Assembly: GCA_959347315.1 (NCBI GenBank)
Contig: OY365806.1
Location: forward strand, 26,960,811-27,024,810
Direction of reading: 5' to 3'
Length of the DNA stretch: 64,000 bases
DNA from: Bimastos eiseni
Taxonomy: Eukaryota; Annelida; Clitellata; Crassiclitellata; Lumbricidae
Positions 10,153 through 23,600 of the stretch are shown here, one piece after another; the stretch's first letter is position 1; every line of letters starts with the position of its first letter. The position numbers and the translations under genes were made by a program. Under the pieces are notes generated by a model, which was not told the DNA's origin, searched no databases, and worked only from the letters and a program-made list of their open reading frames with translations.

Positions 10153-12679
10153 CTCAAACCTTGGACTTTAACTAAACATACACTTATATATAGATCTAAT
10201 AGACTATGTTTTTGCAAATATGTTTTTAAGTGGTGTTTAAAGTTCTTGATTTTCTTCTTTGACTATTTATTCGATTAATTAACACAAGGATACAATATGA
10301 ACGCGAATGTTAAGCTACACTTGAAACGTGTCTTAAACAAACGTTATTATCACTAAAATGTTGTCCTCTCAAATTGAAATATAGCCAGAGGACCATCTAA
10401 GCCTAACAGCCGGAGTTATTTGAGTTGCATCTGCTGTGATTCCAATAACGTTTTGCTACCAAATATAATATATATCTTTTGGGGTATAATGAATTTAATA
10501 TCATCAAGCAAAATATTTGGATTTGATATAGATCAGAAAGAGCATTATATATATACGATAATTAGAAAACACGATCTGGGGGCGCTTTTGAAGCCGAGGC
10601 CCACTTATCGCTTAGGCGTGTCTATAATTATAATAATTATGGCCTTCAAATTTCACAGGTCCCAAACGAAAACTTTAAATATGACCTATCGTCGTTAAAA
10701 TTGCACTACTCAACTACCAGTGCGAAGTTCATTATTCAGTGTAGAGAATTGTAAAATGGTGTTATTAATTGAACTACCTTTTTGCATTGTTGCCAAGAAA
10801 ATTAGTGTTAAAGATTGAGCTAATGTCAGCACAGAAGGAGTATACAGTGTATACGGGGAATATTTAAACGGCTAACCAGAGCAAAATAGCTACGGGTACA
10901 TTTGATTTTACAAGTAAATAAAGCACAAGTACTAAATTGAAGGATCTACAGAGGGTTTCTCTGAAACAAACGTGGAGCTTTGTGAATTCTCTTCAATATA
11001 ACGTAACCCAGAGACTCACTAAAGAATCAGTTGCCCATTTCCAACGACAACTTCAGTTGGAGGTTTCGAGTGATGGATGTGCGGTGTTTTTACCCAACCA
11101 TTGAATTAGTGATATTCATTAATAACACATTTCAATGGTTGGGTCTGAGCATTACCGTCGACTTGCATCAGTGGAACATGGACCTTCTTCTGACTCACTT
11201 CGGATAACCTATTCGATCTTATAGTCTGATTTTATTTGGTGTTTATTTAATTATTATTTTCATACTTTTACAATTACAAGAGGTAGAAAATTGCACAAGT
11301 AACATATTTTTCAATACTCCGTTATAAAAATTCATAAGAAATTGACGCGTTCGGCAATCCACAGCATTGGGCAATGATCGTTTATAGTCCTTAACTTCTT
11401 TCTTGGGTCATTTAATTAAAGTCCATCGCTGCTTGTTTCATTTGACAGTAACAGCGTCATCCTATAATTCACGATTATGACAAATATGATTATTATCATC
11501 CTGGACAGACTTTATAATCATTGGCATCAATATATTTTCCAACATTACCATTTCATTTGCCGTTATTGAACATAGTGTTGTTTCATTTTTTTACTCAAAC
11601 TACAATTTCTGCTTCTTCGCTATTATTCTTCAATTTTCTCCTGTTTCGTTTTCATTTTGGCCTATTCATCATTCTCCATATTAGTAAGGTAGCAACACTG
11701 CACTGCCAGTCAGTGATTGCACAGGTGGATATTTTCCTTCCAGTTAAGTTATAGCTGCGAAGTAAGCGAATATTTGCCAGTGAAAAGCAGTAGACAACCA
11801 ACAGAGGCGCTGCCATCATCTATAATAGGGAAGGTGGGTGATGGGCGGCACCATCTTCCCAACAAATAGACGAAGCATCATTATACATAGCGAGTCAAAG
11901 AATTCGCCATTTGATTAGGTTCACCCTATGTCGAATTGATAATTCTGGTATGGATGCATGCATGAGATTCCAGCCATTGTGAATGGTATCTCAGATTATA
12001 TAGAATCGTCAATCACCCCTGAGTAATAGAGGCAAATCCTTGGTCCTCAGAGTCAGGAAGACAGGGATCCCCATAAGACTAAAACATACCCCTACCTGAA
12101 ATTGGAGGCATTTGCCTCCGTACCGCCCTACCTGCATGGATGCCCCTGTCTCAGATGTTAAATCAGAGGAGAAGGAGATGCGTAAGGTTGTACCAAATGT
12201 TTGCATTGAATCAAACATTCGTCCATCACCATCTGCCAGTCACGTGGCTGGGAATCACTTTCTGGCAATGTATTACTAATTATATTTTAACGCAATAAGA
12301 TGTTACATATGAGCGTTAATCCGCTCGCAAGCCATATAACCTCACCATGCAGAGAAGTGGCAGTGCCCATCAAAATCCCACAAAGCTAAACTTTGCAAAA
12401 ATTGAAACTGCCAGAAACAAACAACAAAACAAGCAAAATTCTTTTATTGACCTCAACTGGAGCACTGTGATCAAACAAGATTATTATTACAATAGGGAGG
12501 AAATACCCAATAAAGGGACCTAGGTCCTGCAAGTGGAGCCACCCACGTTGAAGAAGATAGTTACAGATTATAGTTAACACGCTGACTATCTAGTTTATTG
12601 CAAACAATGAACTATCATAACATATACATTTATGGTTATATCAAGAAGCATCAAAGCTATTATATCAGTTAATTCTACA
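10153..12679. other. No recognisable gene; hairpin at 11092
   Basis: AT-rich spacer. About 11070-11160 resembles 6030-6110. Short open frames near 10420 and 11521 have biased AT-derived composition and no recognisable motif. Confidence 0.4.
11092..11144. repeat. 14-bp perfect inverted repeat
   Basis: ACCCAACCATTGAA (11092-11105) and its exact reverse complement TTCAATGGTTGGGT (11131-11144) are separated by 25 bp. It could form a hairpin; no function is apparent. Confidence 0.6.
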
Positions 12680-12900
12680 CAACTGAAGTCAAATAAAAAT
12701 TGTATAAGATGATATCAGATAAGTCTATTCAAAGGAAGTCAATAGGAAGGGCTCACGTACACTTGCCTTAAAGGTATAGAGATTTTTGACTGCCTTCAAT
12801 TTTTCTGGAATGTTATTCCACAATTAGTTAGCACCAGAATATCTGACGGTGAACATTCTTGCGTTCGTTCTGGTATAAACGCTGTTTATTAAACAGGTCA
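12680..12900 (-). pseudogene. CR1-like LINE C-terminal remnant
   Basis: The minus-strand translation gives RTNARMFTVRYSGAN, a stop, then LWNNIPEKLKAVKNLYTFKA. This is the usual last conserved block of CR1-type LINEs (a box with W-N-x-I/L-P, then LxxFK). It is interrupted by an in-frame TAA and lacks any upstream reverse transcriptase, so it is a dead 3' fragment. Confidence 0.6.
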
Positions 12901-13739
12901 AAATGACGAGGAGGATGAAGAGCGCTGACAGTAAGAGTTGGCATCAGTAAATGATTTATCCATACAATTACCTAAATCACGTTACCTACGTGTGTCTGTC
13001 TGATTCAAGGCGTGTGATTGGACAGCACGTAATTGGACAGCGCGCAAGCGTTGCTGCTGACCTACATAATCTATTGTTTACGAGTTACTTAAATATCGTG
13101 CCTGAGTATGTCCGATTCGAGTTTCAAAAACGTTTTATTCACGTCTGTGTAATTATAATTGTAGCTATTAAAATTAATCACATCGTGTAATGTAAATATA
13201 TTTGCCGTTATTATTTAAAAATGAAATGCACATTTATTGGACGAGACTCGATATTAAATCGGTTGAATCGCCGTTACTAATATATTATACGGGTGTAAAC
13301 AACGTTGTTCAGAGAGCGTTTCACGGGTAAACAATGCGACGGCCGCTGAATTGCGTTGCCTTCGTTGCTTTCTGTGCAATGGAAGGAAACGGGTTGAATT
13401 GTGAGCTATTATATTATGCGAACCGTGATTCTTCACGGGTTAACAGCTAGTATTAAGTAATTATTTGAAGACCGGAGGTAATTGATTGCGGTTGTATTAG
13501 TTTGAACATAGATTCGGATATTTGAAACAACGTTATTAGCTTTAACTTGGGTAGTACTAGTCCTAACTGTTGGTATATGTAGGCCTAGTCAACCCGAGAT
13601 AAATGATGATTTCCAGCACTAAAGAAACCTCTCAGTTTTGGAGAATAGTTATTCGTTTAAGTCGAGATAGATAAGTTAGATGCCCAGATAATGTTGCAGT
13701 AACATAGTTAGTTTAGGTATGGACGTATAGAGAAAGAGA

Positions 13740-13960
13740 TAATACAAGAAACAATCGAGGGTGCTAGAGGATAATTATGGATAACCAAGAGCAAACTGGT
13801 TGGATAATATCAAAAAATGGACGGACCCTTCGACAACACAGATGATGAGGGCCACAGAGAACAGGCAGAAATGGAGAAGGATTGTGCATGACGGACCCAC
13901 CTTTGTACCGAAGACGGCTAAAGAGCAGAGCAGAACAGAACAGAACAGTTTAGGTAAGGG
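13740..13960 (+). pseudogene. RTE-like LINE 3' end with short tandem tail
   Basis: Encodes MDNIKKWTDPSTTQMMRATE and then NRQKWRRIVHDGP, the characteristic C-terminal block of RTE-type reverse transcriptases (W-x-DNIK-WT ... R-x-WR-x-V). The block is followed by a (CAGAA)n tail at about 13926-13947. It is severely 5'-truncated. A related C-terminal block lies at 37480-37630. Confidence 0.75.
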
Positions 13961-14089
13961 TGTATCCTCGTGTAATAGGCCCCATACAGGTTTTCACGTA
14001 TAATTATTTGAAGGCAACAAGTAGCATGCTCTAGATAGTATTCCAACACTTTTAGCGATTTTTTTAGATGTTGTAAATATGATCGTTCC

Positions 14090-14289
14090 NNNNNNNNNNN
14101 NNNNNNNNNNNNNNNNNNNNNNNNNNNNNNNNNNNNNNNNNNNNNNNNNNNNNNNNNNNNNNNNNNNNNNNNNNNNNNNNNNNNNNNNNNNNNNNNNNNN
14201 NNNNNNNNNNNNNNNNNNNNNNNNNNNNNNNNNNNNNNNNNNNNNNNNNNNNNNNNNNNNNNNNNNNNNNNNNNNNNNNNNNNNNNNNN
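14090..14289. other. Assembly gap (200 Ns)
   Basis: A run of undetermined bases. Open frames spanning it have no meaning. Confidence 1.
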
Positions 14290-14294
14290 TTAAA

Positions 14295-14370
14295 CAGTGA
14301 TTCCCCGCGGACGGGTCGACACTGAGCGTTACGGGCAGACCGCTCTAACCAATCGGCCGCCGTGCCACTC
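14295..14370 (-). repeat. tRNA-like sequence, probable SINE head
   Basis: The minus strand has a good box A (GCCGATTGGTTAGAGCGG), but the region where box B should be reads GTCGACCCGTCCGCGGGGA and is a poor match. I could not fold a convincing full cloverleaf. A tRNA-derived SINE next to the gap is more likely than a functional tRNA. Confidence 0.45.
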
Positions 14371-14760
14371 AATATATGTTATATATAATACATATATATA
14401 AAATGTGCATATATATAATACATATATATATACAATATGCATATATATATATATATGTCCGTAAAAAGTTTACATGCCAACTGAGCGTGAGGTGAAACGC
14501 ACGTAGGCCTATGACAAGCAACATCAATAATAATAATATTAATAAGCATTTTCACTTTACAATGATAATTACAATAATATTCGTTCGTCCATTAAAGCTA
14601 CACGTACGAAGTACGATTACATAATTTAGTTGTGACAGATGGTAAACAGTGTTAAAGCAATTGAATTAGTTTACTGCAGATCGAGTTTGCAAGGCGCTCA
14701 TTTGTCCTGATTGTGAATAGAAGACTGAGCTAATCTCATGGCGCTAGAGGTATGACACCC

Positions 14761-15133
14761 GAGAGAGAGAGAGGGAGAGAGGGAGAGAGGGAGAGAGAAA
14801 GAGAGGGAGAGAGGGAGAGAGGGAGAGAGAAAGAGAGGGAGAGAGGGAGAGAGGGAGAGAGGGAGAGAGGGAGAGAGGGAGAGAGGGAGAGAGGGAGAGA
14901 GGGAGAGAGGGAGTGAGGGAGAGAGGGAGAGAGGGAGAGAGGGAGAGAGGGAGAGAGGGAGAGAGGGAGAGAGGGAGAGAGGGAGAGAGGGAGAGAGGGA
15001 GAGAGGGGAGAGAGGGAGAGATGGAGAGAGGGAGAGAGGGAGAGAGGGAGAGAGGGAGAGAGGGAGAGAGGGAGAGAGGGAGTGAGGGAGTGAGGGAGAG
15101 AGGGAGAGAGGGAGAGAGGAAGAGAGGAGAGAG
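14761..15133. repeat. GA-rich tandem repeat (GGGAGAGA)n
   Basis: About 370 bp of nearly perfect 8-bp GGGAGAGA units with GAAAGAGA and GAGTGA variants. All long Arg/Glu or Ser/Leu/Pro open frames here come from this tract. Confidence 0.95.
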
Positions 15134-15780
15134 ATGAAAATGTAACGAATTCAATGTCGTCTACAGTAAGGAAATAGAGTTCATAAAATTGACCTGAGTA
15201 CTGTGAGTAGGCCTATATATAAGCATTTGCTATTCACTGACGCATTTTGCACTACCAGCTCTAAAACAAACATCTCAATCAAATACAATGCAGTTACTAA
15301 TAAGAAACAATAATATGGTGATTTGGTAATATATTTTTCATCCTCAACGATGGGAGCTTCGCTTTCTTCAATATTCATTCCTAGTTTTTTGTGTGATGAT
15401 AATTATGATATATGCTAGGAATAGCTTTATGCCTAAGCACTTCTAAACAGATACCAAATAACTTTGACCGACAAATGATTAAGATCTATGTGCTCTCGTT
15501 ACTTATCTGTACAATTATGGATTAACCATTAAGTAAATAAACACTATAAACAAAACATTAGGTAACTAATTTCTACGCCTGGGCATATATAGATATATAT
15601 ATAGATCTTGGACCAGGCAAACGAAAATTTGAAATATTTTGCCGCTTCATGTTTTTTATGACTCATTAGGCCTACAGTTGCCTTTCAAATTAATTCTAAA
15701 TTCGTTTATGTTGCAGTTAACGTAAAAAATTAAGGCATTAAATATGACATGATCACCTAATGAACTCGTTATAGGATGAA
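15134..15780. other. Spacer downstream of the NHL gene
   Basis: AT-rich. It should contain the 3' UTR of the minus-strand NHL gene, but I see no clear AATAAA on that strand close to the stop. An AT tract lies at 15582-15603. Confidence 0.4.
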
Positions 15781-16631
15781 TTAGTTCCGATTTATATTAT
15801 AAATATAGAAGGATTTTCCTGCACCGACAATTAACTGCCCAGTTTCGTAATCGTAGCCGAGTCGAGATGGTTTATTCATGTCATCAGCGATGTCTTCTGT
15901 TGGACAAATCATTAGATTCTGCCTTAGACTTGACTGTAGCAAAATGACCTTACCGCTCAGAAAGCCTTTGTCAGCAACAAATACCTTACCGTCGAAGTCA
16001 ATCGACAGATAGCGAGGGTTTTCAAGCTTCTGAACAAACCTACTAATGACCATCTGACCATCTCTCGTAACTTCACTTATGACCTTCTCTGATCTAAACT
16101 CAAGCTCTAGGTCATGAAGAATGATGAAATTGCCATTCCGTTTCTCTACTGCATGCCAAGGCATCCCGATGTCTTTGTGCAAATGAATAGCGAGAAGCTG
16201 ACGCCCATCGCAGCTGAACATCTCAAGGATGGACAACGGATGACCGTAACGGACCATCAACAATTGACCGTCAATATTCAATGACATGCATCTAGTGTTG
16301 GGTCCGCCCTTTGGGCCAACCCATTTATCTGTGAACAAACAACCGCTGGACCTATCTCTGTAAATCTTCCACAGGTGTTGTTCATACGAGTCAGTGATAT
16401 AGAGACAGTCATCTCTATAGCACGATGCAATATCCTTAGGTCGAAGAATATCAGTTAGTTCTAATTCCACAAGAAATTGAAACGGTGCCAGATTCTCAAA
16501 TACAAGAAGTTTACAGCATTTTGATCCATAAACAGCAATAATCCGTTTATTTAGTATTGCCACGCCATGCAAAATTCCATTACCAGCCACTTCAAGTTTG
16601 GCGATAAATCTTGTAACAGTTGGAAACGAAT
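15781..16631 (-). CDS. Exon 4: NHL-repeat beta-propeller, C-terminus
   Basis: The exon opens after TTTTTAG (AG at 16633-16632) and runs about 283 codons to a stop at 15781. It begins SFPTVTRFIAKLEVAGNG, the usual lead-in to the NHL-type propeller of invertebrate TRIM/NHL-like proteins. Repeated blades follow: DIASCYRDDCLYITDS, PWHAVEKRNGNFIILHD, NPRYLSIDFDGKVFVADKG and a closing RLGYDYETGQLIVGAG. No RING or B-box is present in this exon. It starts in phase with exon 3. NHL propellers bind RNA or protein; the ligand here cannot be told. Confidence 0.85.
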
Positions 16632-19600
16632 CTAAAAATAAACCGCAAACTTATTGCAACTCTTCCCCTGCCGATTAATTATTCAACTGAGGGCCCTTCG
16701 CTGTTCTCCTTGTTGCTAAATATGCATGTATAGTTTAAATGCAAACCGATCAACGACTGTTATTAAATTGCGACTATTTAATTGAAGTTGTGCAGCCAAT
16801 GTTAATGTAAAGAAACAGGGTTGATGATAGCTTCAAGAAGATAATCTTTGACTCAAGTGACATGTAATTTGACGTTGGCTTTCGTGTTGCCAGGGATGTG
16901 ATCTCGAGACCGCAGTCTTGGTCTCGAAACGGTCTCGAGACCGGAAAACTGCGGTCTTGATCCTGGTCTCAGATCTTCGGTCTTGGTCTTGGTCTTGGTT
17001 TCGACTGCGTCGGTCTTGGTCTTAAAGGAACGGTCTTGGGATTGGTCTCTGTCTTAGATCAACGTCCTTGGTCATTTGCCGTATCAGAGCAATTTCTTTT
17101 ATATTTGTCGGTTATTTTCGATTATTAGAGACACCGGATGATTTGGCCCTACACGCCTGTTATCAATTTATGACGTGCTGACCATCTATATAATTATACT
17201 ATGGACAAAAAATGCATATGTAGCGAAGCCAGCCATTTCATAATTTGCTTTCACAAAATGTCAAGGTAATCTAATAATTATGTGGTCGGCCACGTTTAGT
17301 CACTCTTAACCTACAATTCTGAGTACAAGTAGCTATAGGCCCACACCATTCAAGCGGAACGTTAATCCACTTGTTCATATGTCTTATTTAAAACCTATCG
17401 TATACCGTAAGTAATTTATAGTGTGCTATTCTCAGGCCGAAGCCAAGGACTGAACCCGCAAAAGTTCAGACTGACCGGTAAAACTTTTTTCTGGGACCAT
17501 TATTAAGATTAGTATTCTTCAGCAATAAAACTAATGTTTTAAGCGTGTTATTCCGTTTTAACGTCTTAATAAATTAAATTGTTTATAAAAAGAGTATCGG
17601 TCTTGGTCTTGGTCTTAGTCTCGGACCATCGGTCTTGGCCTTGGTCTCGGACCCCCCGGTCTTGGGTCTTGGTCTTGGTCTTAGACCTCTCGGTCTTGAT
17701 CCCGGTATTGGTCTCGAAGTTTTGATCTTGTGCCCAACACTGCGTATTGCATAGATTTCCTTTAATAAAAAGTTAATTTGCGTTATTTGCCTAGTACTGG
17801 TGCAGCACCACTTCGCTAATCATTTGATCTAATCCGCGTTTAATGGAAAGAGCATAGGGGCCTATTTATCATAATTATATGGTCCTCGGACGTTCGCTCA
17901 CAGAGCGATCGCTTATATAATTATGTTGTTGTCTCATATGACACGAAAGGCAACATATTTAGCAATGTGTCACTGCGGTCGAACAACCGAGCACCCGGCG
18001 TTATCGTAGCCTTCGAGATCGTGTAAGTCGTTCAGTACTACGTATGATTGAAATGACAATTCTCACTTATTTACGAGCTGTTGCTCACTTATCTTACAGG
18101 TAGTGGACAGTCGAAGTTTTTTTAAAGTGCTATGTGCTATAAAAGAGGTCTATATATACTAGACAATACCTCTGCCTAGTTTTAGGGCTCTATGAAAACA
18201 AAACGCTGGATAATGATGTGTACGTTTGACTAACTTTAAAGCTAATCTGATTTCGGAAAACGTTTTTTAATAATAAAAATAAAACACTAATTAGCACACC
18301 TTCTGCTTTTCGTTTACTAATTGTTCAATCACTTAATATTTTGCATCATGTTAGGTAATCGTCAACTAAATGAATATTCAGTGTTTCGATCAGCCGGTTT
18401 ACGAAACAGATGTAAGCGGCAGTACCATGAGCGAACGTCATATACAAGAGAACAGCCTTTGAGCGATCGTCCTATGAGCGATCGTTCCTGTGAGTGAACG
18501 TTCTACGACCAATTAATTATATAACGGTAGTATAAAAACACTCACCAACTTCTTTTTTGAACTGATTGCTGTCTAAGCTGACAAAACACCGATGTTCAAT
18601 GGCTGATAGTGAAACAATGACTAGACTCGTGAACAGATTCAAAAGAGTGCCGCACTGGTGATATTCAACTCTCTTAAGAGCGTCTTGCGATTTGCACCAT
18701 AACCAAACCACAATATGCCTGTCATGTACTGAATTGAGGATTTCTATGTCTTCTTCTATTAGTTGACAGAGCTCACTGTCCGTCATGTATGACCTTGGTA
18801 TGGTTTTATCCTGCAGATCGTTGATACGTTGAACCAGTGTATTTGCCAATGTTTTCCTATTTCTTGTGTCGCTGCTTTGAATTTTTGACTTTAAAACAAC
18901 TACAACAAAGCATTTTAAAGATGAAAATAAGCGACCTTAAATCATGCCTTAGACAATAAAACCGCATATGTTTTACAATTTGAGTATTCCTAATTACAAT
19001 TATAAGCATTATAACAAGCATTCGCAATAAAATCGAATGCTTCAATTAAATCTCTGAAGTATTAAATCCAAATTGAATAATATTCAATTTGGATTTCAAT
19101 ATTATATAGGTCTATATATATTGCTCTTTTTGCTTACAAAATAAACTGAAAATTATATACTAATCGATAAAAACCGAATGCCTCAATTAAGGCTTTGGTC
19201 TCGCGATGTCAATTAAGACCTTGAAATAGGTTTAACCAGCCGACAAGGGTTCTCGGACGTTCAGTCATAGGACGTTCAATCCTAGGACGTTCATTCATAG
19301 GTCTTTCGCTCATACAGCAAATAAATAACATATTTTGCAATTTCATGGAAATTCTACTACAATTAAACAAACAAAGATGTTACCTCAACATAGACACATT
19401 TTGTGTGTCAAATAAATAACAACATATTTAGCAAGTAAATAACATGGAAATCTGCTATAAGTAAATATTATTTAATAGCCGTTGCTCACTTATCTTATAG
19501 GTAGTGGGCATTGACATTTTTACAGTATTTCGGACATTCAATGCTCTACAGTATTTTAGGTTTTATGATTTCAGTTGGCCTACTCGTTCTTTTAACAATT

Positions 19601-20592
19601 ACAATAAAATACTAATTAGCACACCTTCTGTGTTTCGTTTACTCATTGCTCGATCACTTAATATGTTGCATCACGTTTGGTATTCGTCAACTGAATGAAT
19701 GTCCAGTTTTTCTATCAGCCGGTTTACGGAACAGATGTGAGTGAGCGTCCTATGAGCGAACGTCCAATGACCCTGACAGACATTGTCGGCTGGCAGTGAG
19801 AGCCAGACGTAGTCGCTCCCTTCGCTCTGTTGAACTTGTTCCATGTGCTCGTACATGAGCTACGCAAAACCGCCTGCTCACTCTGGTAGGGTCTATGGTT
19901 TGGAATGTTCTTTATCTGGAATTACGTCCCTATCCTAAATCGTGTATTGGTTCATTTTACGCCAGTTGAAAACCTACCTCTTTGTTCTGACTGGCGTTTA
20001 GAGAGCCCTTTAGAGTAATTTCCTTGAAAGAGCACTATATACATTTTCGAATGTATGTATTGAATGAATCAAAAACAGCTTTAAAAATAAAACCAGACCT
20101 CCTCCATTTTTAGCAACTCGTGACACCAGCTTCTGGTTTGTTTTGCAAAGAAGGCTGCAAAAATCTGAGTATCTCTTACAATCCGTGGATCTTAAAATGT
20201 GAAAAGCATGCTCGTTATCTTGACTTTTGGTTGGATTGATATATCCAATGAGGTTTCGTTGTCTACAGACGAGCCTTGTCTGAACGTCTGTCAGACAGTC
20301 GGCCAATCGCATTTCTTTGCATATAAATTGCAGGTCCATATTTTCGACCAAATAAGACCGAATGTTTCTGCAGATGAGGATTCGTCTGCTATTTTTTCTG
20401 AAGAAGCCTGTGAAAAACATATAGAAAGTTTCAATCAGAACTGCATGACCTTTGATGCAATTTGATAGGGCAGTGCATTTGGGCCATCCACATATTACGT
20501 ACGCAGCGATGGAGAGCCGGTTTCGAATTTTGGCAACTTTGCCTACGGGTGCGTATGGTGGGGGGGAAAGGGTCCCGACAAATATGTTGCCC

Positions 20593-20654
<62 letters not shown>

Positions 20655-23600
20655 TAATCCAAGGGTCGAGGGTCCGTAGGTGTCCATTATGCACATATGA
20701 CCGATTGTTCTCCATGCTTTTCAGTTCACGGCTTGGCCCGTGTGACGTCCGAGCCAGTGTTGTCACGATGTCTATAAAATTTTTATCATTTTTTCTTTAC
20801 GGTCGACGTATCTGCACCAATTCGACCGATCCTCCTCCTATTTCCAGGCTATGGACTTGCTCTGCTGTTGTAATCCGAGGCGAAGTAGCGGTTTAAACTC
20901 TGAGTGTTCCGTCTCCTAGCCCTGCTCCTCTCCCGAGGTACCCACTGAACAGCGGGGCCAGGTCTAATGTGATGGCGACCTGATCTCGCCATGCCACAAC
21001 ACCGTCACTGGGTATATGCAGTTTTTCAATGAGGTTGTGTCGCCACTTACCGCCCACCTGCATCCAGGTGGAGTTCCCGTTGTTGGTCCGCGACTAGATG
21101 TACGTAGGCTACGCATGGAGGAGGGGTCCACGAAATGCACCGGTACGGTTTTTTTGCGTACGTTATATATGGATGGGGCCTTAACTTAATTGATACCAGT
21201 ATAAACATATGAATATTTCTAATATTCGATTTTATTTGGATCAACGAACTTGGTATAACATATGGCTGTAATGTTTCCATAAAGATTATATATGCAAGAG
21301 CGCAGTAACTTTTGCTTTGTTTAACAAGTGTGAAATTTTGTCCACAATAAGAGTATTTGAATGAAATTTATCAAATGAAGAGAATCAAACCTGGTGTGTA
21401 AAGCTAACAGTTATCTTAAAATTGAAATATTATTAAGTATTCAGCAGAAGCATTGGTGTTAAACTTCATGATGGAAGTTTTGTCAGAGTGACACTTAGAA
21501 TTGTAACGTCCCAGCTGCTAACAGCAATTGTTCTGTTTTCTAGTAGCCAATAGTTTTGTTGGCCAATAGTTTGTCCAAGAAACGGTTCCTCATTATAAAT
21601 AAAATACATACCTCAGCTATTTTGCATCAGAAATACATTAGGGCCTCTGCGATCGAAATAGATCGATGATTGGTTAGGTTTTCGACAGAAAGATCATAAC
21701 ATTTATGGAAAGGTGACCAGTAGGTCTAGATCGTTAATGAGAAGGAAGTGACTTACTCTCTAAAAGCAGACTGCTAAGTGCATATAAAAAATTGAATCCA
21801 CGGGATAGGCGCATTATAGATCGAGTTTATAGATAGTGACCAGCGGGAACAGGGCTCCGATGGATAGGCTCCAATTGAGAGATGACGTAGGTAGTTTGAG
21901 GAAAACTTAGCGATGGAGGTCGAGACTCCGCAACCGAGCAACTAATTGGGTTGACTTTCTCCTCGCGCGTGACTTAAAAATCTGATTCATGCCATTGCAG
22001 GGCAAGATCATTGATCTACGGTTGCAGAGTGACACATTCATTCAAACAGAGTAACCAAGGGCTCTGGACAGAGAAAGAACAATTTCATGGGTGAATGCCT
22101 GCATCTCGCAATCATCGTTTCCCAGGTAAACATTTCTCTTTCCTTAATACTCCAAACAGTTGTACGCTTTGAGGCAGCACCGTATTCAATGCAACGTGAT
22201 TGCCTGAGGCGTCACTATAGGCCCCAGACTTCCTGACGATGATGAGCAGAGGCTCCATCAAACCGTTTAGTGAGAGGCATCCGGTTGGCAATCCTCTGAG
22301 ACGCAGGAAGTGACTGTCGATGAGGGTGCTTAAATACTCAATGATTCTTCTGATGAACCATTGTCCTTGGAAAGCAGGTCAGCAGGTCTCTAAAGAACGG
22401 ACATCATACAATTTCAGATTGCATAGCCTTTCGGTCTGGCTTTTTCCATCCCAGCATTGACTTGGCGGCGATCATGGATGTTTATTTGATGAACAGTTGT
22501 TGCGAACACCTCCGGCGTAGATGCGAACTCGGCCTAGAAAGCCGACAATGGCATTGATCCAGTGAGATATAAGTTAAACAGTAAAGAACAATCACGAGAA
22601 GTAATGTGCAAAACACAATGCCTAGAAAGTCCTTGAGTCTAGCCGACATGTTGAGCAGTAACTTTGACCCTGTAAGTGTCTATTAAATATGCAACCATAT
22701 TTAATAGACACTTACGGGGTCAAAGTTACTGCTCAAGACCTCCGCGGTCTTGAGTTGGAGCCTCCTGGTAGAGCGATGTCGCAGCAGGCAGTCAAGCGGA
22801 GTTGCTCGACACACTATATAGGACCTCTGAAGATGAGAAATTCCAGCATTAAACGGTAATAAAAACACGGGCAATTATGGTATTGGAGAAACTCGTTATA
22901 TAACACCGAGCGACCTAAATGGAGAAACGCTTAATATATTCATTTCGCGCTACCAGAATTCATCGCTTGCGCAGATTTTTATGTTAAGACTGCTAAATAA
23001 GTTGGCTGGATTCACGTTTAGAGGAAGCGCATGGTGTCCTGACAGGAGACAGCTACTATAGTGACAAAATACAGAAGTAGGTAAGATCAGAAATATCTCT
23101 CTAAGGTACAATTTCAGAGACTACGAGTACGTGACGATCTTATTCTCATGGACGGTACGCAGACAAAGAAAATAAAAATAAAGTTGCGAAAATATTCGCA
23201 TAAAATTAGCGCACTCGCCGATATCGGGAGTTTTTGCACCGTGGTCATCGTAATCGACGTTAAACAGTACCGTAACTTCAGTTTGCATTCTCATTTCGTA
23301 AAGTATACTCAACCGTCGACATGCAGTGAAAAATAATGTAATAAATACGCATTCATTATAAACGAATGCCACTTCATTGCAATGCAATATCAATTTGTAA
23401 AACGTTGAGGTACAAAATGTGGTTTACGACTCACCATTGGTTATAGCCTAAATGATTGACACAAAGGTTTTCAAAGTTGCTCTTGAACATTTAATTATCG
23501 AAGTATTTTCAAAATAATACATTTGTAGTCTACTATAAATGCCTTGCGTCGATTGTAATAAGAAGGCAGAAATATGTAATATATCATATAAAATCACCTG

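Noticed and set aside
14295..14370. Functional tRNA gene
   Set aside because: Box A is good, but box B and the acceptor and T stems do not form a convincing cloverleaf; treated as SINE-like.
14064..14372. Open frames across the gap
   Set aside because: Composed mostly of Ns.
14744..15154. Ser/Leu/Pro and Arg/Glu repeat proteins
   Set aside because: Entirely translated from the GGGAGAGA tandem repeat; open in several frames for trivial reasons.
20010..20696. Single 228-codon protein starting with a poly-Asp run
   Set aside because: The poly-Asp part is a (TCA)n microsatellite and the frame crosses a clear splice acceptor at 20408; only the CARD-encoding portion is kept as an exon.
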